This document shows positions 1 to 8,856 of a stretch of DNA of 64,000 nt, in pieces. The position numbers and the translations under genes are program-made. Every line of letters starts with the position of its first letter. The first letter of the stretch is position 1. The notes below the pieces were generated by a model. That model was given only the letters and a program-made list of their open reading frames with translations, made no database searches and was not told the origin of the DNA. The stretch comes from Endozoicomonas gorgoniicola (GTDB taxonomy: Bacteria; Pseudomonadota; Gammaproteobacteria; Pseudomonadales; Endozoicomonadaceae), in NCBI RefSeq assembly GCF_025562715.2, contig NZ_JAPFCC010000001.1, forward strand, positions 496,001 through 560,000. Direction: 5' to 3'.

Positions 1-280
1 TATCATGAGGTGGTGATGTGACTCTCAGGAAATAACCTGCCTGCGAGTTCAGGTCAGGAGAATAGGTGTAGGTAAAACGTTCAAAACCTTCTATGTTAGT
101 GGTCACACTGCCCTGATCCAAGAAACTGCCTGTTCTCTCGATAACCACTTCTGCCTGCCTGGGTACTCCATTAATTAATACGATGTAATGTCGGGTTTCA
201 CTGGCAAGCAGTAGCTGGCTGAAAAATATTGCCAGCAGACTGACCAAAGCCAGTGAGCCTGTCTTCTTCTTTAAGGCCAT
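1..280 (-). CDS. Secreted protein, N-terminal part (runs off window)
   Basis: An ATG at 280 on the minus strand opens a frame that stays open to the window edge (93 codons). It begins with a Lys-rich stretch and a hydrophobic core (LALVSLLAIFF) ending in LLASE, a clear Sec signal peptide. The mature part seen is polar and looks beta-rich. It resembles, only loosely, the start of the acidic-repeat secreted proteins near 4.7 and 7.2 kb, which also go straight from signal peptide into a strand-like segment. The 3' end is missing, so no function can be given. Confidence 0.6.
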   Translation of the reverse strand, partial: MALKKKTGSLALVSLLAIFFSQLLLASETRHYIVLINGVPRQAEVVIERTGSFLDQGSVTTNIEGFERFTYTYSPDLNSQAGYFLRVTSPPHD

Positions 281-415
281 TTGAGAAAAAGCACTCCGGT
301 GCAATGAGTTTTTTATTGTGAGTTATGATCAATAGAGCGATTTGATTGTCTATTTTCATGCCAACTATAGACCACATACTCTTTTTTGCTTAGCTTGCAT
401 TCAGCTCATTGCGGT

Positions 416-922
416 TCAGGCAGTGGTTTCAAATCTTAACGGACTTTTACAGCTGACACACTGGTATACCGTCCCTCTCAAGGCGCGATTATGGCGAATT
501 GCTGACAAGTGAATGGTTTTATCCGGACACTGGCAGCGATAGGCAAATGGACGCCTGGCTGAGTGTCTGGTGTTGTAGCTGTGTGTTCGGTTTGCAGGCA
601 GGCTGAACACCTGTTCCATCACAAATTTCCATTCCCTGCCGTGAGGGCGAATTTTTCTGCCATAAACATTTTCAGCAATCAGGTGTGCCACTTCATGCCC
701 AAGCGTATGCTTGAGAAAATGCTGCTGGTTTTCTTCCAGTAATACTCTGTTCAGCCTGAGCAGGTTGCGCTCGGGCCATGCCTGTCCGGCAGTTTGCCCC
801 CTGAGATTTAGCAGTACGGCTGGTCGTTTAAAGCGTTTCAGGAAATGTCGTTCTGCCAGGCAATACAGTTCTGCAATACGCAGTTGTATAGCCTGATTAA
901 GTAAGTCAGATGTCGTGTGCAT
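416..922 (-). CDS. sprT: SprT family zinc metalloprotease-like protein
   Basis: The 168-residue protein matches the bacterial SprT family in length and layout. It has an HEVAH zinc/catalytic motif at residues 76-80, followed by a basic C-terminal part with a zinc-ribbon-like set of cysteines (CQC near residue 130 and CVSC near 156). Eukaryotic Spartan relatives cleave DNA-protein crosslinks; the role of bacterial SprT is less clear. The HExxH glutamate is present, so the protein could be catalytic. It stands alone, divergent from the metal-ATPase gene. The short gap to 1098 holds the ATPase promoter. Confidence 0.85.
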   Translation of the reverse strand: MHTTSDLLNQAIQLRIAELYCLAERHFLKRFKRPAVLLNLRGQTAGQAWPERNLLRLNRVLLEENQQHFLKHTLGHEVAHLIAENVYGRKIRPHGREWKFVMEQVFSLPANRTHSYNTRHSARRPFAYRCQCPDKTIHLSAIRHNRALRGTVYQCVSCKSPLRFETTA

Positions 923-1033
923 GAAAATCCGGAAGACAGAATAAAAGCTTAAAAAGGTTAGATGAATCAGACGGATAAAGTAAAGTCATCAGGTCTGCTT
1001 ATGCAGGTTATGCACAGTACCTAGTCAAATAAA

Positions 1034-1067
1034 TTGACATTTATATGTTTTCCCGTAAACATATAAA
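1034..1067 (+). promoter_or_regulatory. Promoter with perfect 11-bp inverted repeat before the metal ATPase gene
   Basis: A consensus -35 hexamer (ttgaca, 1034-1039) abuts a perfect inverted repeat, tttatatgttt (1040-1050) / aaacatataaa (1057-1067), with a 6-bp spacer. The repeat lies where a regulator would sit between the -35 box and the transcription start. AT-rich palindromes of this kind are typical operators for ArsR/SmtB-family metal sensors; a MerR/ZntR site would also lie in this spacer. No regulator gene for it is in the window, so the sensor is unknown. Confidence 0.55.
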
Positions 1068-1097
1068 CATATATTTATGCGTTTATGGAGAGCCGTC

Positions 1098-3299
1098 ATG
1101 GATAAATGCAGCTCAACCCACTGCTCTTCCCGGGCAGGGTCTCAATCGCTGTCTGGTGCAGCAGCCGATGTGCTCCGGTATAAGTGGTTTATCAGGGGTA
1201 TGGATTGCGGGAGCTGTGCTGCCAAGGTCGAAAAGGCACTGGCAGGAATGCAGGGTGTCAGCCAGGTCAGGGTGGTTTACTCAACGGAACGCCTGCTGGT
1301 GGATATGGACAGCTCTGTTAAACCCCAGGCTATTAAAGCGAAGGTGGATGAACTGGGTTTCAGTATCGAGGGCAGCCAGGCAACGGCTGAAGAGTCGTCA
1401 TTCTGGAGGTTACACCTAGACCTGTTGCTTCTTGGCGGATTAACGGTTCTGGCTGCACTGGTTTATCTGCAGGTACCCGGCTGGGGAGAGCTGGCGTTTT
1501 ATGCACCGGCTATCGTCGGAGTGATCCCCTTTATTCGCAAGTCGGTTGCTCAGGCAAAGAATGGCAGCTGGTTTGGGGTTGAGACACTGATGTCGGTGGC
1601 TGCTATTGGCGCATTGGTTCTTGGGGAAACCTTCGAAGCGACGCTGGTACTGCTGTTGTTTTCTATTGGTCAGATGCTGGAAAGTGTGGCAGCCCACAAA
1701 GCCCGCGCCGGTGTTCAGAGTCTGATGGAGCTGGCTCCGGATACCGCTATACGGATAGAAAGCGGTCAGCGAATTAATGATGTGCCGGCTGAATTTCTGC
1801 AACCGGGCGACCTGATAGAAGTCCGCCCCGGAGACCGTCTGCCCGTTGACTGCATACTGGATGACAATGTGGGTAACAATGTGGGTAACAATGTGGGTGA
1901 CAATGCTTCAGCTATGGGCGTCTTTGATGAGAGTGCATTGACCGGCGAATCCATTCCTGTCACCCGCTTACGGGGTGAAAAAGTGATGGCTGGTAGCCTG
2001 GTGGTTGACAAGGTCGTCCGTGTCACTGTGGTATCCAAACCCGGTTCCAACGCGATTGACCGTATTGTTCAGCTGATTGAGGAAGCGGAAGAACGCAGGG
2101 CACCTATCGCCCGGCTGGTTGACCGTTTCAGTGCCTGGTATACCCCGCTGGTGATTGGCATTTCTGCGCTGGTCATGCTTATTCCCCCGTTACTGTTTGG
2201 AGCAAGCTGGTACGCCTGGACGTATAAAGCACTGACATTGCTGTTGATTGCCTGTCCCTGTGCGCTGGTGGTGTCTATTCCGGCGGCAGTGACCTCAGGC
2301 CTGGCAGCGGCTGCCCGCTTTGGTGCCCTGATCAAGGGTGGCGCGGCTCTGGAGCAGTTACGACAGGTGAAACATCTGGCATTTGATAAAACCGGAACGC
2401 TGACGGAAGGTAAGCCTGAGGTGACTGCTGTAGAGCCCTTTTCTGGCTCTGAAGCGGACGTACTTTCTCTGGCAGCAGCCATTGAACAGGGGTCGAGCCA
2501 CCCTCTGGCAACGGCGATTATGAACAGGGCAAAAACTTCGGGCATTACTGTTCACGAGGCTGAGGATGTGGTTGTAATGCCGGGAACAGGTGTTAAGGGG
2601 GTGGTGAACGGGCGTTCAGTACAGGTCACTTCACCAAAAGCTATGACTGAATCCCTGCAACAACGCGATCTGGCTGAACGCATTAGTACCCTGGAGTCCC
2701 TGGGTAATACAGTAGTGGTTGTACTGGCTGATCAGCAGGTTCAGGGTCTGATTGCCCTGGCGGATACATTGCGCAATGATGCCGCCGAAGCGGTGCAGCG
2801 GTTAAAGGCTATGGGCATCAGCAGCACTATGCTAACGGGGGATAACCGCCGGGCGGCTGCCGCCATTGCCGGACAGCTGGGAATTGACTACCGTGCAGAA
2901 CTACTGCCGGAAGACAAAGTCAATGCGATTCGTGAATTGCAGGCTAATGGCAACGGTGCTGTTGCCATGGTGGGCGATGGTATTAATGATGCACCGGCAC
3001 TGAAATCTGCCGAGCTGGGCATTGCCATGGGGCGTGGCAGCGATGTGGCTCTGGAAACCGCTGATGCGGCTCTGACCCATGAACGCTTACCTGAACTGGC
3101 GGGGATGATCAGCCTGTCTCAAAAGACAGCACGAATTGTCCGGCAGAACATCGTACTGGCTCTTGGTATCAATACGCTCTTTCTTCTGACCACATTGTCT
3201 GGCATTACTGGCTTAATGGGAGCCGTTCTGTCTGATGTAGGTGGTACTATTTTGGTGACACTGAATGCTATGCGCTTGCTGAAACGAGGGCAGCGGTGA
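1098..3299 (+). CDS. zntA: Zn2+/Cd2+/Pb2+-exporting P1B-type ATPase
   Basis: An inner-membrane ATPase that pumps soft divalent metals out of the cytoplasm. The N-terminus carries extra cysteines (KCSSTHC) and one HMA metal-binding domain with GMDCGSC near residue 37. Then come the actuator TGES (about 280), the membrane CPC motif (IACPCAL, about 385) typical of metal exporters, the phosphorylated aspartate in DKTGT (about 429), the SSHPLA nucleotide-binding motif and GDGIND (about 625). I start at ATG 1098 because a ggag ribosome site lies 9 bp upstream; an in-frame ATG at 1077 lacks one. A 12-bp tandem repeat in the actuator region (about 1865-1900) inserts Asn/Val/Gly repeats. A 32-bp fragment of this gene is found again at 5024-5055. 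Confidence 0.92.
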   Translation: MDKCSSTHCSSRAGSQSLSGAAADVLRYKWFIRGMDCGSCAAKVEKALAGMQGVSQVRVVYSTERLLVDMDSSVKPQAIKAKVDELGFSIEGSQATAEESSFWRLHLDLLLLGGLTVLAALVYLQVPGWGELAFYAPAIVGVIPFIRKSVAQAKNGSWFGVETLMSVAAIGALVLGETFEATLVLLLFSIGQMLESVAAHKARAGVQSLMELAPDTAIRIESGQRINDVPAEFLQPGDLIEVRPGDRLPVDCILDDNVGNNVGNNVGDNASAMGVFDESALTGESIPVTRLRGEKVMAGSLVVDKVVRVTVVSKPGSNAIDRIVQLIEEAEERRAPIARLVDRFSAWYTPLVIGISALVMLIPPLLFGASWYAWTYKALTLLLIACPCALVVSIPAAVTSGLAAAARFGALIKGGAALEQLRQVKHLAFDKTGTLTEGKPEVTAVEPFSGSEADVLSLAAAIEQGSSHPLATAIMNRAKTSGITVHEAEDVVVMPGTGVKGVVNGRSVQVTSPKAMTESLQQRDLAERISTLESLGNTVVVVLADQQVQGLIALADTLRNDAAEAVQRLKAMGISSTMLTGDNRRAAAAIAGQLGIDYRAELLPEDKVNAIRELQANGNGAVAMVGDGINDAPALKSAELGIAMGRGSDVALETADAALTHERLPELAGMISLSQKTARIVRQNIVLALGINTLFLLTTLSGITGLMGAVLSDVGGTILVTLNAMRLLKRGQR

Positions 3300-3370
3300 C
3301 CGCATGCGTTGCCACACCTGCAATCCGTTTTTTGATCTTACTTGCAGAAAGCCGGTTCACAGGGCATCAA

Positions 3371-3413
3371 CTTCAGGGCTGAACAGGGCCTGACCCTGTT
3401 TTTCACCCTGAAG
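3371..3413. terminator. Two-part hairpin between convergent genes
   Basis: Nested inverted repeats, cttcaggg with ccctgaag and acaggg with ccctgt, form a strong stem in the gap between the metal ATPase (plus) and the first acidic-repeat gene (minus). It could end transcription from either side. The same hairpin is repeated at 5096-5138 as part of the duplicated block. Confidence 0.5.
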
Positions 3414-3482
3414 CTGGCTTCCATGCCTCAGAAATCAGCAATAACCGAAAACAAACCACTCCTTGTTTATTGATCTGCAGGA

Positions 3483-4763
3483 CTATTCAACTTTAGTGTG
3501 ACCTACACCCTCTGCTCCCGGGCTTACACTGCCAAGCACACCTGCTCTGGAGTCTAATTGATCAGCTGGAGTTCTGATCGGCAAACCATCAGCATGGTTC
3601 TGATCAACTCTTGGAATATTAATCGGCAAAGTACGGCTATCATCCGGTTGATTATCTGTCACGCCATCTTCATCCTGATTGTCGCCAGTAACTTGTTCTG
3701 AATCACTTGAGACAGGTGGTTGCTTATCCTCCGTACCTCTTTCATCCTGATTGTCGTCAGTAGTTTCGTGTTCTGAATCACTTGAGACCGGTTGCTTATC
3801 CTCCGTACCTTTTTCATCCTGATCGTCGTCAGCAGCTTCGTGTTCTGAATCACTTGCGACCGGTTGCTTATCCTCCGTACCTCTTTCATCCTGATCGACG
3901 TCAGCAGCTTTGGATTCTGAATCACTTGCGACCAGTTGCTTATCCTCCGTACCTTTTTCATCCTGATCGACGTCAGTAGCTTTGGATTCTGAATCACTTG
4001 CGACCGGTTGCGTCCTTTCAGTTTCTCCTTCATTTGGGTCGCCACCAGTGGTTTCCGGATCATTTACAACCGATTGCTCATCCTGCCCATCAGCACCCTG
4101 CCCATCAGCACCCTGCTCACTGCTGGTACTTAAGAGCAGTTCACCAGTAAAGTTCACATCCTCTCCTTCTGCAGTGCGAATCACAAACCTCGTGAGCTGG
4201 TCATTGTCTGGATTGAATTCAACCTCGACTGTGGCACGGGGCGAAGTCCGAACAGCTGGCTCTATTTGCCGTACCACGTTCAAATTTCCCTCAAGAGTAA
4301 AAGCACTACCGTCTTGATTGTTCGGGACGTTATTGATCGTCACATAACTCAACTCAGCTCGAACACTTACAGTTTGATCATACAGATAGATAAACGGCAA
4401 CAATACATGAAGAGATCCATCTCGTCCCGTCTGAGACTGCTCAACAAGCAAGCGACGAGTCAAAACAGAAAACTTCAGGGACTCTCTCTTATGCCCTACG
4501 TCAGATAATGACCAGAAGCCATCAGGGTTTACATCTGCTTGCTTCATCAAGGATATAGTACCACCGCCGTTATCCGGACTGGTCAATGTCTCGACCCTTA
4601 AAAGATCTCTACCATCGGGAGAAATTTCTTCCACTGTGACCTTTGTTTTTCGTGCGTCAATGTGATTAGTAAATATGAATTTATTTTGTGCCTGCGAATT
4701 CAGCACTGTGATTGCCAGTAAAAAAAACAGAACTTTCAGTAAGATAAAATTTAGAGCTTTCAA
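3483..4763 (-). CDS. Secreted protein with acidic 24-residue tandem repeats (copy 1)
   Basis: The 426-residue protein starts with a hydrophobic signal peptide (core LLKVLFFLLAITVL, cleavage after the SQAQ region). About 190 residues of mixed, probably beta-rich sequence follow, then a Gly/Asp/Gln/Glu-rich linker. Next are five tandem repeats of about 24 residues of the type QPVASDSE...DQDEKGTEDK, and a Pro/Gly-rich tail. The repeats are very acidic and look disordered, as in surface or calcium-binding repeat proteins. No enzyme motif is visible. It is paralogous to the interrupted gene at 5208-7265, with nearly the same signal peptide and first domain. Both belong to a duplicated block. I do not recognise the family. 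Confidence 0.8.
   Translation of the reverse strand: MKALNFILLKVLFFLLAITVLNSQAQNKFIFTNHIDARKTKVTVEEISPDGRDLLRVETLTSPDNGGGTISLMKQADVNPDGFWSLSDVGHKRESLKFSVLTRRLLVEQSQTGRDGSLHVLLPFIYLYDQTVSVRAELSYVTINNVPNNQDGSAFTLEGNLNVVRQIEPAVRTSPRATVEVEFNPDNDQLTRFVIRTAEGEDVNFTGELLLSTSSEQGADGQGADGQDEQSVVNDPETTGGDPNEGETERTQPVASDSESKATDVDQDEKGTEDKQLVASDSESKAADVDQDERGTEDKQPVASDSEHEAADDDQDEKGTEDKQPVSSDSEHETTDDNQDERGTEDKQPPVSSDSEQVTGDNQDEDGVTDNQPDDSRTLPINIPRVDQNHADGLPIRTPADQLDSRAGVLGSVSPGAEGVGHTKVE
3655..4016 (-). repeat. 72-bp in-frame tandem repeats
   Basis: The motif ttatcctccgtacc recurs at 3724, 3796, 3868 and 3940, an exact 72-bp period, inside the secreted-protein gene. Each unit encodes 24 residues, so gain or loss of a unit keeps the frame. 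Copy 1 has five units and the interrupted copy 2 has four, so the number already varies between paralogues. Confidence 0.85.
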
Positions 4764-5207
4764 TTTTAACCGCCTGATATTAAAGAGAGTTTGTGTATAA
4801 GAAAGGTCAGTCTAGTCAATTTTATAAAGAACGAGGTGCCTGATTGCAGATATCTCATCACGAGATGTTCCCATTGTCGTTTAAGTGCTGGTATTGCGAT
4901 TGCCTGCATGACTACCTGGGTGTTTTGGTAATGAGTGGTGATGAGATAAACGACTCGAAGGTTCTGAACGTTTAGAAACTCCCGGGATTTAAATGAGCCC
5001 GCAATGCGTCACTCAGCTGTCCAGTTGCCATGGTGGGCGATGGTATTAATGATGCTTTGGTCTTACTTGCAGAAAGCCGATTCACAGGGCATCAACTTCA
5101 GGGCTGAACAGGGCCTGACCCTGTTTTTCACCCTGAAGCTGGCTTTCATGCCTCAGAAATCAGCAATAACCGAAAACAAACCACTCCTTGTTTATTGATC
5201 TGCAGGA
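4764..5207. repeat. Duplication scar: fused fragments of flanking genes
   Basis: This gene-free stretch is a mosaic. 4764-5023 copies 7266-7524, including the last 17 codons of the exported-protein gene at 7473. At 5024 it switches abruptly to a 32-bp piece of zntA (source 2961-2992, from the GDGIND region). At 5056 it switches again to a copy of 3325-3482, including the hairpin, now at 5096-5138. The fusion marks a tandem duplication whose ends lay inside the two neighbouring genes, followed by a deletion within the zntA part. A short plus-strand frame across it is not a gene. Confidence 0.85.
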
Positions 5208-5671
5208 CTATTTAACGTTAGTGTCACCTACACCCTCTGCTCCCGGGCCTACACTGCCAAACACATACACACCTGCTCTGGAGTTTAATTGATCAGCTGG
5301 AGTTCTGTTCGGCAAACCATCAGCATGGTTCTGACCAGCTCCTGGAATATCAATCGGCAAAGTATGGCTATCATCCGTACCTCTTTCATCCCGGTCGTCG
5401 CCAGTAGTTTCGTGTTCTGAATCACTTGCGACCGGTTGCTTATCCTCCGTACCTCTTTCATCCTGATCGTAGTCAGGAGCTTCGGACTCTGAATCACTTG
5501 CGACCGGTTGCTTATCCTCCGTACCTTTTTCATCCTGTCCGCCGTCAGTAGCTTTGGATTCTGAATCACTTGCGACCGGTTGCTTATCCTCCGTACCTTT
5601 TTCATCCTGTCCGCCGTCAGTAGCTTTGGATTCTGAATCACTTGCGACAGGTTGCGTCCTTTCAGTTTCTC
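5208..5671 (-). pseudogene. Acidic-repeat secreted protein copy 2, 3' part cut off by IS1-like element
   Basis: This holds the repeat region and C-terminal tail of the second copy: four 24-residue acidic repeats, then a Pro/Gly-rich tail very similar to copy 1. The frame joins that of 6527-7265 exactly if the 855-bp insertion and one 9-bp target duplication are removed, giving an ancestral protein of about 397 residues. It has no signal peptide or native start of its own here, so it is probably not made. Confidence 0.85.
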
Positions 5672-5689
5672 GGTAGTGGGGCAAACCTG

Positions 5690-6142
5690 TTATATTTCAT
5701 GGATGTCAATGCCAAATTCGATTTTGTTGATCAACAGGCCAATAACAATATCGTGCATTTGTTCTAACTTTGAAAAGCATATTGTCTTTCTGGCCAGACG
5801 CTTAATCCAAGTTCTAAAATTCAGGTTTTTACGTTCAATTTTCTGAGTATTTTCTTTTCCAATGATGTGTCTGCTTTCGTCGAGATTACGTTCATAGGCT
5901 CCCCAATCATCAGTATAAAATTTCTTGATACCAAATGGTTCAAGAAGCTCTTTTAGTTTTTTGAAAACCTCATCCTTTCGTTTCCCAAAAACGTAAGCCA
6001 AAACAGTATTGGTCGCATGATCAACTGCATGCCAAAGCCAACGCTGGTTACTTTTTTCAAACACATACGACCACTGTTCATCTATCTCAGCCTCTTGGCA
6101 GGCACGGCCTACGTGAATCACAGCACCCGTTCCAAGATCCAT
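5690..6142 (-). CDS. insB: IS1-family transposase catalytic part (InsB-like)
   Basis: The 150-residue frame has the IS1 catalytic-domain look (DEQWSYVFEKSNQRWLW, then TDDWGAYER and a basic C-terminus), the DDE-type nuclease half of IS1 transposase. It overlaps no start with a good ribosome site. In IS1 the active protein is an InsA-InsB fusion made by slippage at an A-run. Here the A-run (8 A, minus strand, 6182-6189) joins the two frames only by a +1 shift, or by loss of one A, not by the usual -1 shift. The element may be dead by a single-base change or may rely on transcript slippage. Confidence 0.8.
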   Translation of the reverse strand: MDLGTGAVIHVGRACQEAEIDEQWSYVFEKSNQRWLWHAVDHATNTVLAYVFGKRKDEVFKKLKELLEPFGIKKFYTDDWGAYERNLDESRHIIGKENTQKIERKNLNFRTWIKRLARKTICFSKLEQMHDIVIGLLINKIEFGIDIHEI

Positions 6143-6158
6143 TTTCTGAATATTTGGA

Positions 6159-6497
6159 TTAACTTGAACTAAGCCTTTCTCTTTTTTTTAATGTGTTTAT
6201 TACTGTTTTTTTATTGATTCCCAAAACCCTGCTTGTATCCCTGATGCCGCCACCATTAATTGCCATATCGACGACTTTTTCTTTAACGCCTGGCTCATAA
6301 GCTTTATACCGGTACTCAAGCATAAAGGACTTGGTTTCACATTCAGCATTACAGCAAAAGTAGCGAGGAACATTATGAACACTGTAACCAAAGCTTTTAA
6401 CATCATTACCGCCACATTTCGGGCAGTGAACTGGTGTGGAGCACATTTTCATATCGCACCATGACAAATACGGCATACGCCGTATTTTAGCAAACAA
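6159..6497 (-). CDS. insA: IS1-family InsA-like zinc-finger/HTH protein
   Basis: The 112-residue frame holds a CPKC...CCNAEC zinc finger followed by a helix-turn-helix region (GGGIRDTSRVLGINKKTVIN), the DNA-binding half of IS1 transposase. InsA alone normally binds the terminal repeats and represses the element. Its last codons run through the A-run at 6182-6189 that links it to the catalytic frame. The first dozen residues are uncertain, and an internal ATG (near 6452) may be the real start. Confidence 0.8.
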   Translation of the reverse strand: MFAKIRRMPYLSWCDMKMCSTPVHCPKCGGNDVKSFGYSVHNVPRYFCCNAECETKSFMLEYRYKAYEPGVKEKVVDMAINGGGIRDTSRVLGINKKTVINTLKKRERLSSS

Positions 6498-6526
6498 CTA
6501 CAAAATATCAGGTTTACCCCACTACC

Positions 6527-7265
6527 CAGTTTCTCCTTCATTTGGGTCGCCATCAGTGGTTTTCGGATCATTTACAACCGATTGCTCATCCTGCCCATCA
6601 GCACCCTGCTCACTGCTGTCACTTGAGAGCAGTTCACCAGTGAAGTTCACATCCTCTCTTTCTGCAGTGCGAATCACAAACCTCGTGAGCTGGTCATTCT
6701 CCGGATTGAATTCAACCTCGACTGTGGCAGGGATCGAAACGGGAGCAGCTGACCGTAGCTCTATTTGCCGTACCACGTTCAAATTTCCCTCAAGAGTAAA
6801 AGCACTATCGTCTTGATTGTTCGGGGCGTTATTGATCGTCACATAACTCAACTCAGCTCGAACTCTTAAAGTTTCATCATGCAGATAGACAAACGGCAAC
6901 AATACATGAACAGATCCAACTCGTCCCGTCTGAGTCTGCTCAGCAAGGAAGCGACGAGTCAAAACAGAAAACTCCAGGGGCTCGCTCTCATGCACTGCGT
7001 CAGATAATAACCAGGAGCCATCCGGGTTTACATCTGTTTCCAGCCAATAGAGTATTCTTTCATTGCCGTTATCCGGTCTGGTCTTTGAATCGACCCTTAA
7101 ACGATTCCGATCATCTTTACCAGTTACTTGACTCACTGTGATCGTGGTTTCTCGTTTGTCAATGTTATTAATAAATTTGAATTCATTTTGTGCCTGCGAA
7201 TTCAGCACTGTGATTGCCAGTAAAAAAAACAGAACTTTCAGTAAGATAAAATTTAGAGCTTTCAA
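6527..7265 (-). pseudogene. Acidic-repeat secreted protein copy 2, 5' part
   Basis: This encodes the signal peptide (almost identical to copy 1) and the first domain of about 190 residues. It is then cut by the IS1-like element just before the acidic repeats; the open frame ends at 6522 inside the element. A truncated secreted protein of about 247 residues without the repeats could still be made, because promoter, start and signal are intact. Differences from copy 1 are spread over the first domain, so the duplication predates the insertion. Confidence 0.85.
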
Positions 7266-7472
7266 TTTTAACCGCCTGATATTAAAGAGAGTTTGTGTAT
7301 AAGAGAGGTCAGTCTAGTCAATTTTATAAAGAACGAGGTGCCTGATTGCAGATATCTCATCACGAGATGTTCCCATTGTCGTTTAAGTGCTGGTATTGCG
7401 AGTGCCTGCATGACTATTGGGTGTTTTGGTAATGAGTGGTGATGAGATAAACGATTCGAAGGTTCTGAACGT

Positions 7473-8588
7473 TTAGAAACTCCCGGGATTTAAATGAGCC
7501 CGCAATGCGTCACTCAGCTGTCCATTTCCGGATAAATAAACATTCTGCTGAGAGCCAGAAACAGACTCCGGATCAGGAAAATTCTGATGGACAAATTGAA
7601 AGTGATAATCCCCCTCATAAATGTCGGCATGAGACACAATAAGGTAGTTCGATGCCTCACTCCAGGGGCTGATAACCAGAGAGATGTAAAACTGCGGTCC
7701 CGAATTCAGAGCCGGGTCCCGGGTCGAAACGATCTCAACGCTATAGGATCGCGGAACCTGATAAGAGGAACTATGGGCTTGCATTGCGGGTTGGTTGTTT
7801 TGAAGAGCTACGAGCGTTATCTCTACCGGAGTTTGTTGCTCGTAAAAACCGGGCACAATGATGCGCTCCTGCCATCTTATCCCTCTACGGTGCAGTGGTC
7901 TCAGGCTGGGCATATTATTCAGTGGTATGCCGTGTTGACCTTCCCTTATGGCGATAGCTGCAGAGCCTGATTCTAAATCACGAATGCGACCCAAAAGCCA
8001 CTGGTGTACTTCAGGCTCTCCGAGAGAAAGCCTGAGAACCAATGTTTCAGGTAAAATATTAATGACGTTTCTTCTGTTTGCTGGAGTATAACCAAGACTG
8101 ACTATCTCAAAATCATTCGGTAATCTGTAATGATTGAAATAAGACTCTGGCTGATTTCCCCATATTTGATGCCATGCACCGGAGCGTTTTGTTTCAGAGG
8201 TATACAGTAAATAGTTAAGCTCCACCAAAAAATCCACAGAGGGAATTCTATATGTATAACGAATTAAACTCTTAAAGCTTGCTAATCGCAAAAATTTGCA
8301 AGCCATGGATTCTTTATGACTATCGGCTTCCCATCTGTCAATCCAGTCAACAGTTCTTCTTATTTGTACTACGGAGTCTCGTCTGAACACGTTGTTATTG
8401 TCTGTGTATTTAAAAGATGGAAGCCAGGAGGCGAATTTTTCAATGTATGTTCCCCGGGCAACAGTTCTGCCGTTTTTGCTAAGGCTCCATTGATAGGCAG
8501 CGTCAGGAAGACCTGAGCAGGCTCTGGTCGCAAATGAACAAAGAAAAAGAGTTGTTAGTAAAAGCCGGTAAAACGATAAAAATGACAT
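7473..8588 (-). CDS. Exported protein of unknown function
   Basis: The 371-residue protein begins with a signal peptide (core LLLTTLFLCSFA, ending near ACSG). The mature part is rich in Trp, Tyr, Arg and Ser, with no repeated motif and no catalytic signature I can recognise. Cysteine is scarce after the signal. Its last 17 codons and downstream sequence are duplicated at 4764-5023, so one end of the local duplication lies inside this gene. The gene itself is intact. It may be a lineage-specific secreted protein; no function is proposed. Confidence 0.65.
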   Translation of the reverse strand: MSFLSFYRLLLTTLFLCSFATRACSGLPDAAYQWSLSKNGRTVARGTYIEKFASWLPSFKYTDNNNVFRRDSVVQIRRTVDWIDRWEADSHKESMACKFLRLASFKSLIRYTYRIPSVDFLVELNYLLYTSETKRSGAWHQIWGNQPESYFNHYRLPNDFEIVSLGYTPANRRNVINILPETLVLRLSLGEPEVHQWLLGRIRDLESGSAAIAIREGQHGIPLNNMPSLRPLHRRGIRWQERIIVPGFYEQQTPVEITLVALQNNQPAMQAHSSSYQVPRSYSVEIVSTRDPALNSGPQFYISLVISPWSEASNYLIVSHADIYEGDYHFQFVHQNFPDPESVSGSQQNVYLSGNGQLSDALRAHLNPGSF

Positions 8589-8856
8589 ATTAGTTAATAA
8601 TCAGCTTTTTTATGTTGCCAATTAAAGTAGTCAAAAACAGCACAATCTGTTATCTGTGGCGCGCTGTCGGTGTCAGAAGCGATTGCATACAGCCAGCCAT
8701 TTTTAATGGACTTCTGTCGCTTTCACTTGTTTTTTTTCCTGCTTTGTTTATATCTTGATCATAAGCGGTGAGTATTTCTGGTCATTGAAGCATTGTGCTT
8801 TGCCGTGTACTCTGCGCTCCCTTCACGTTACCACTGATAAAAAGCAGGACGAAAAT

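Larger units (their letters stand above)
5672..6526 (-). mobile_element. IS1-family insertion sequence with 9-bp target duplication
   Basis: The ends are inverted repeats: ggtagtggggcaaacctg at 5672 and its near-perfect complement ending at 6526. The element is flanked by a 9-bp direct repeat, cagtttctc, at 5663-5671 and 6527-6535. A 9-bp duplication and an InsA/InsB coding pair are the signature of IS1. At 855 bp it is longer than classical IS1 (about 770 bp). It splits an acidic-repeat gene. The intact paralogue at 3483-4763 shows the pre-insertion state. Confidence 0.93.

Noticed and set aside
3650..4020. Possible CRISPR array because of regular repeats
   Set aside because: Repeats are 72 bp, contiguous without spacers, in frame within a gene, and there are no cas genes nearby.
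3659..4063. Alternative-frame repeat protein inside the acidic-repeat gene (and its counterpart at 5285-5641)
   Set aside because: A 72-bp repeat keeps several frames open at once. Only the frame with signal peptide and conserved first domain makes sense; this one has no start signals.
5004..5198. 64-codon plus-strand frame in the duplication scar
   Set aside because: It crosses the joints between three copied fragments (exported-gene end, zntA piece, intergenic hairpin), so it is an accident of fusion.
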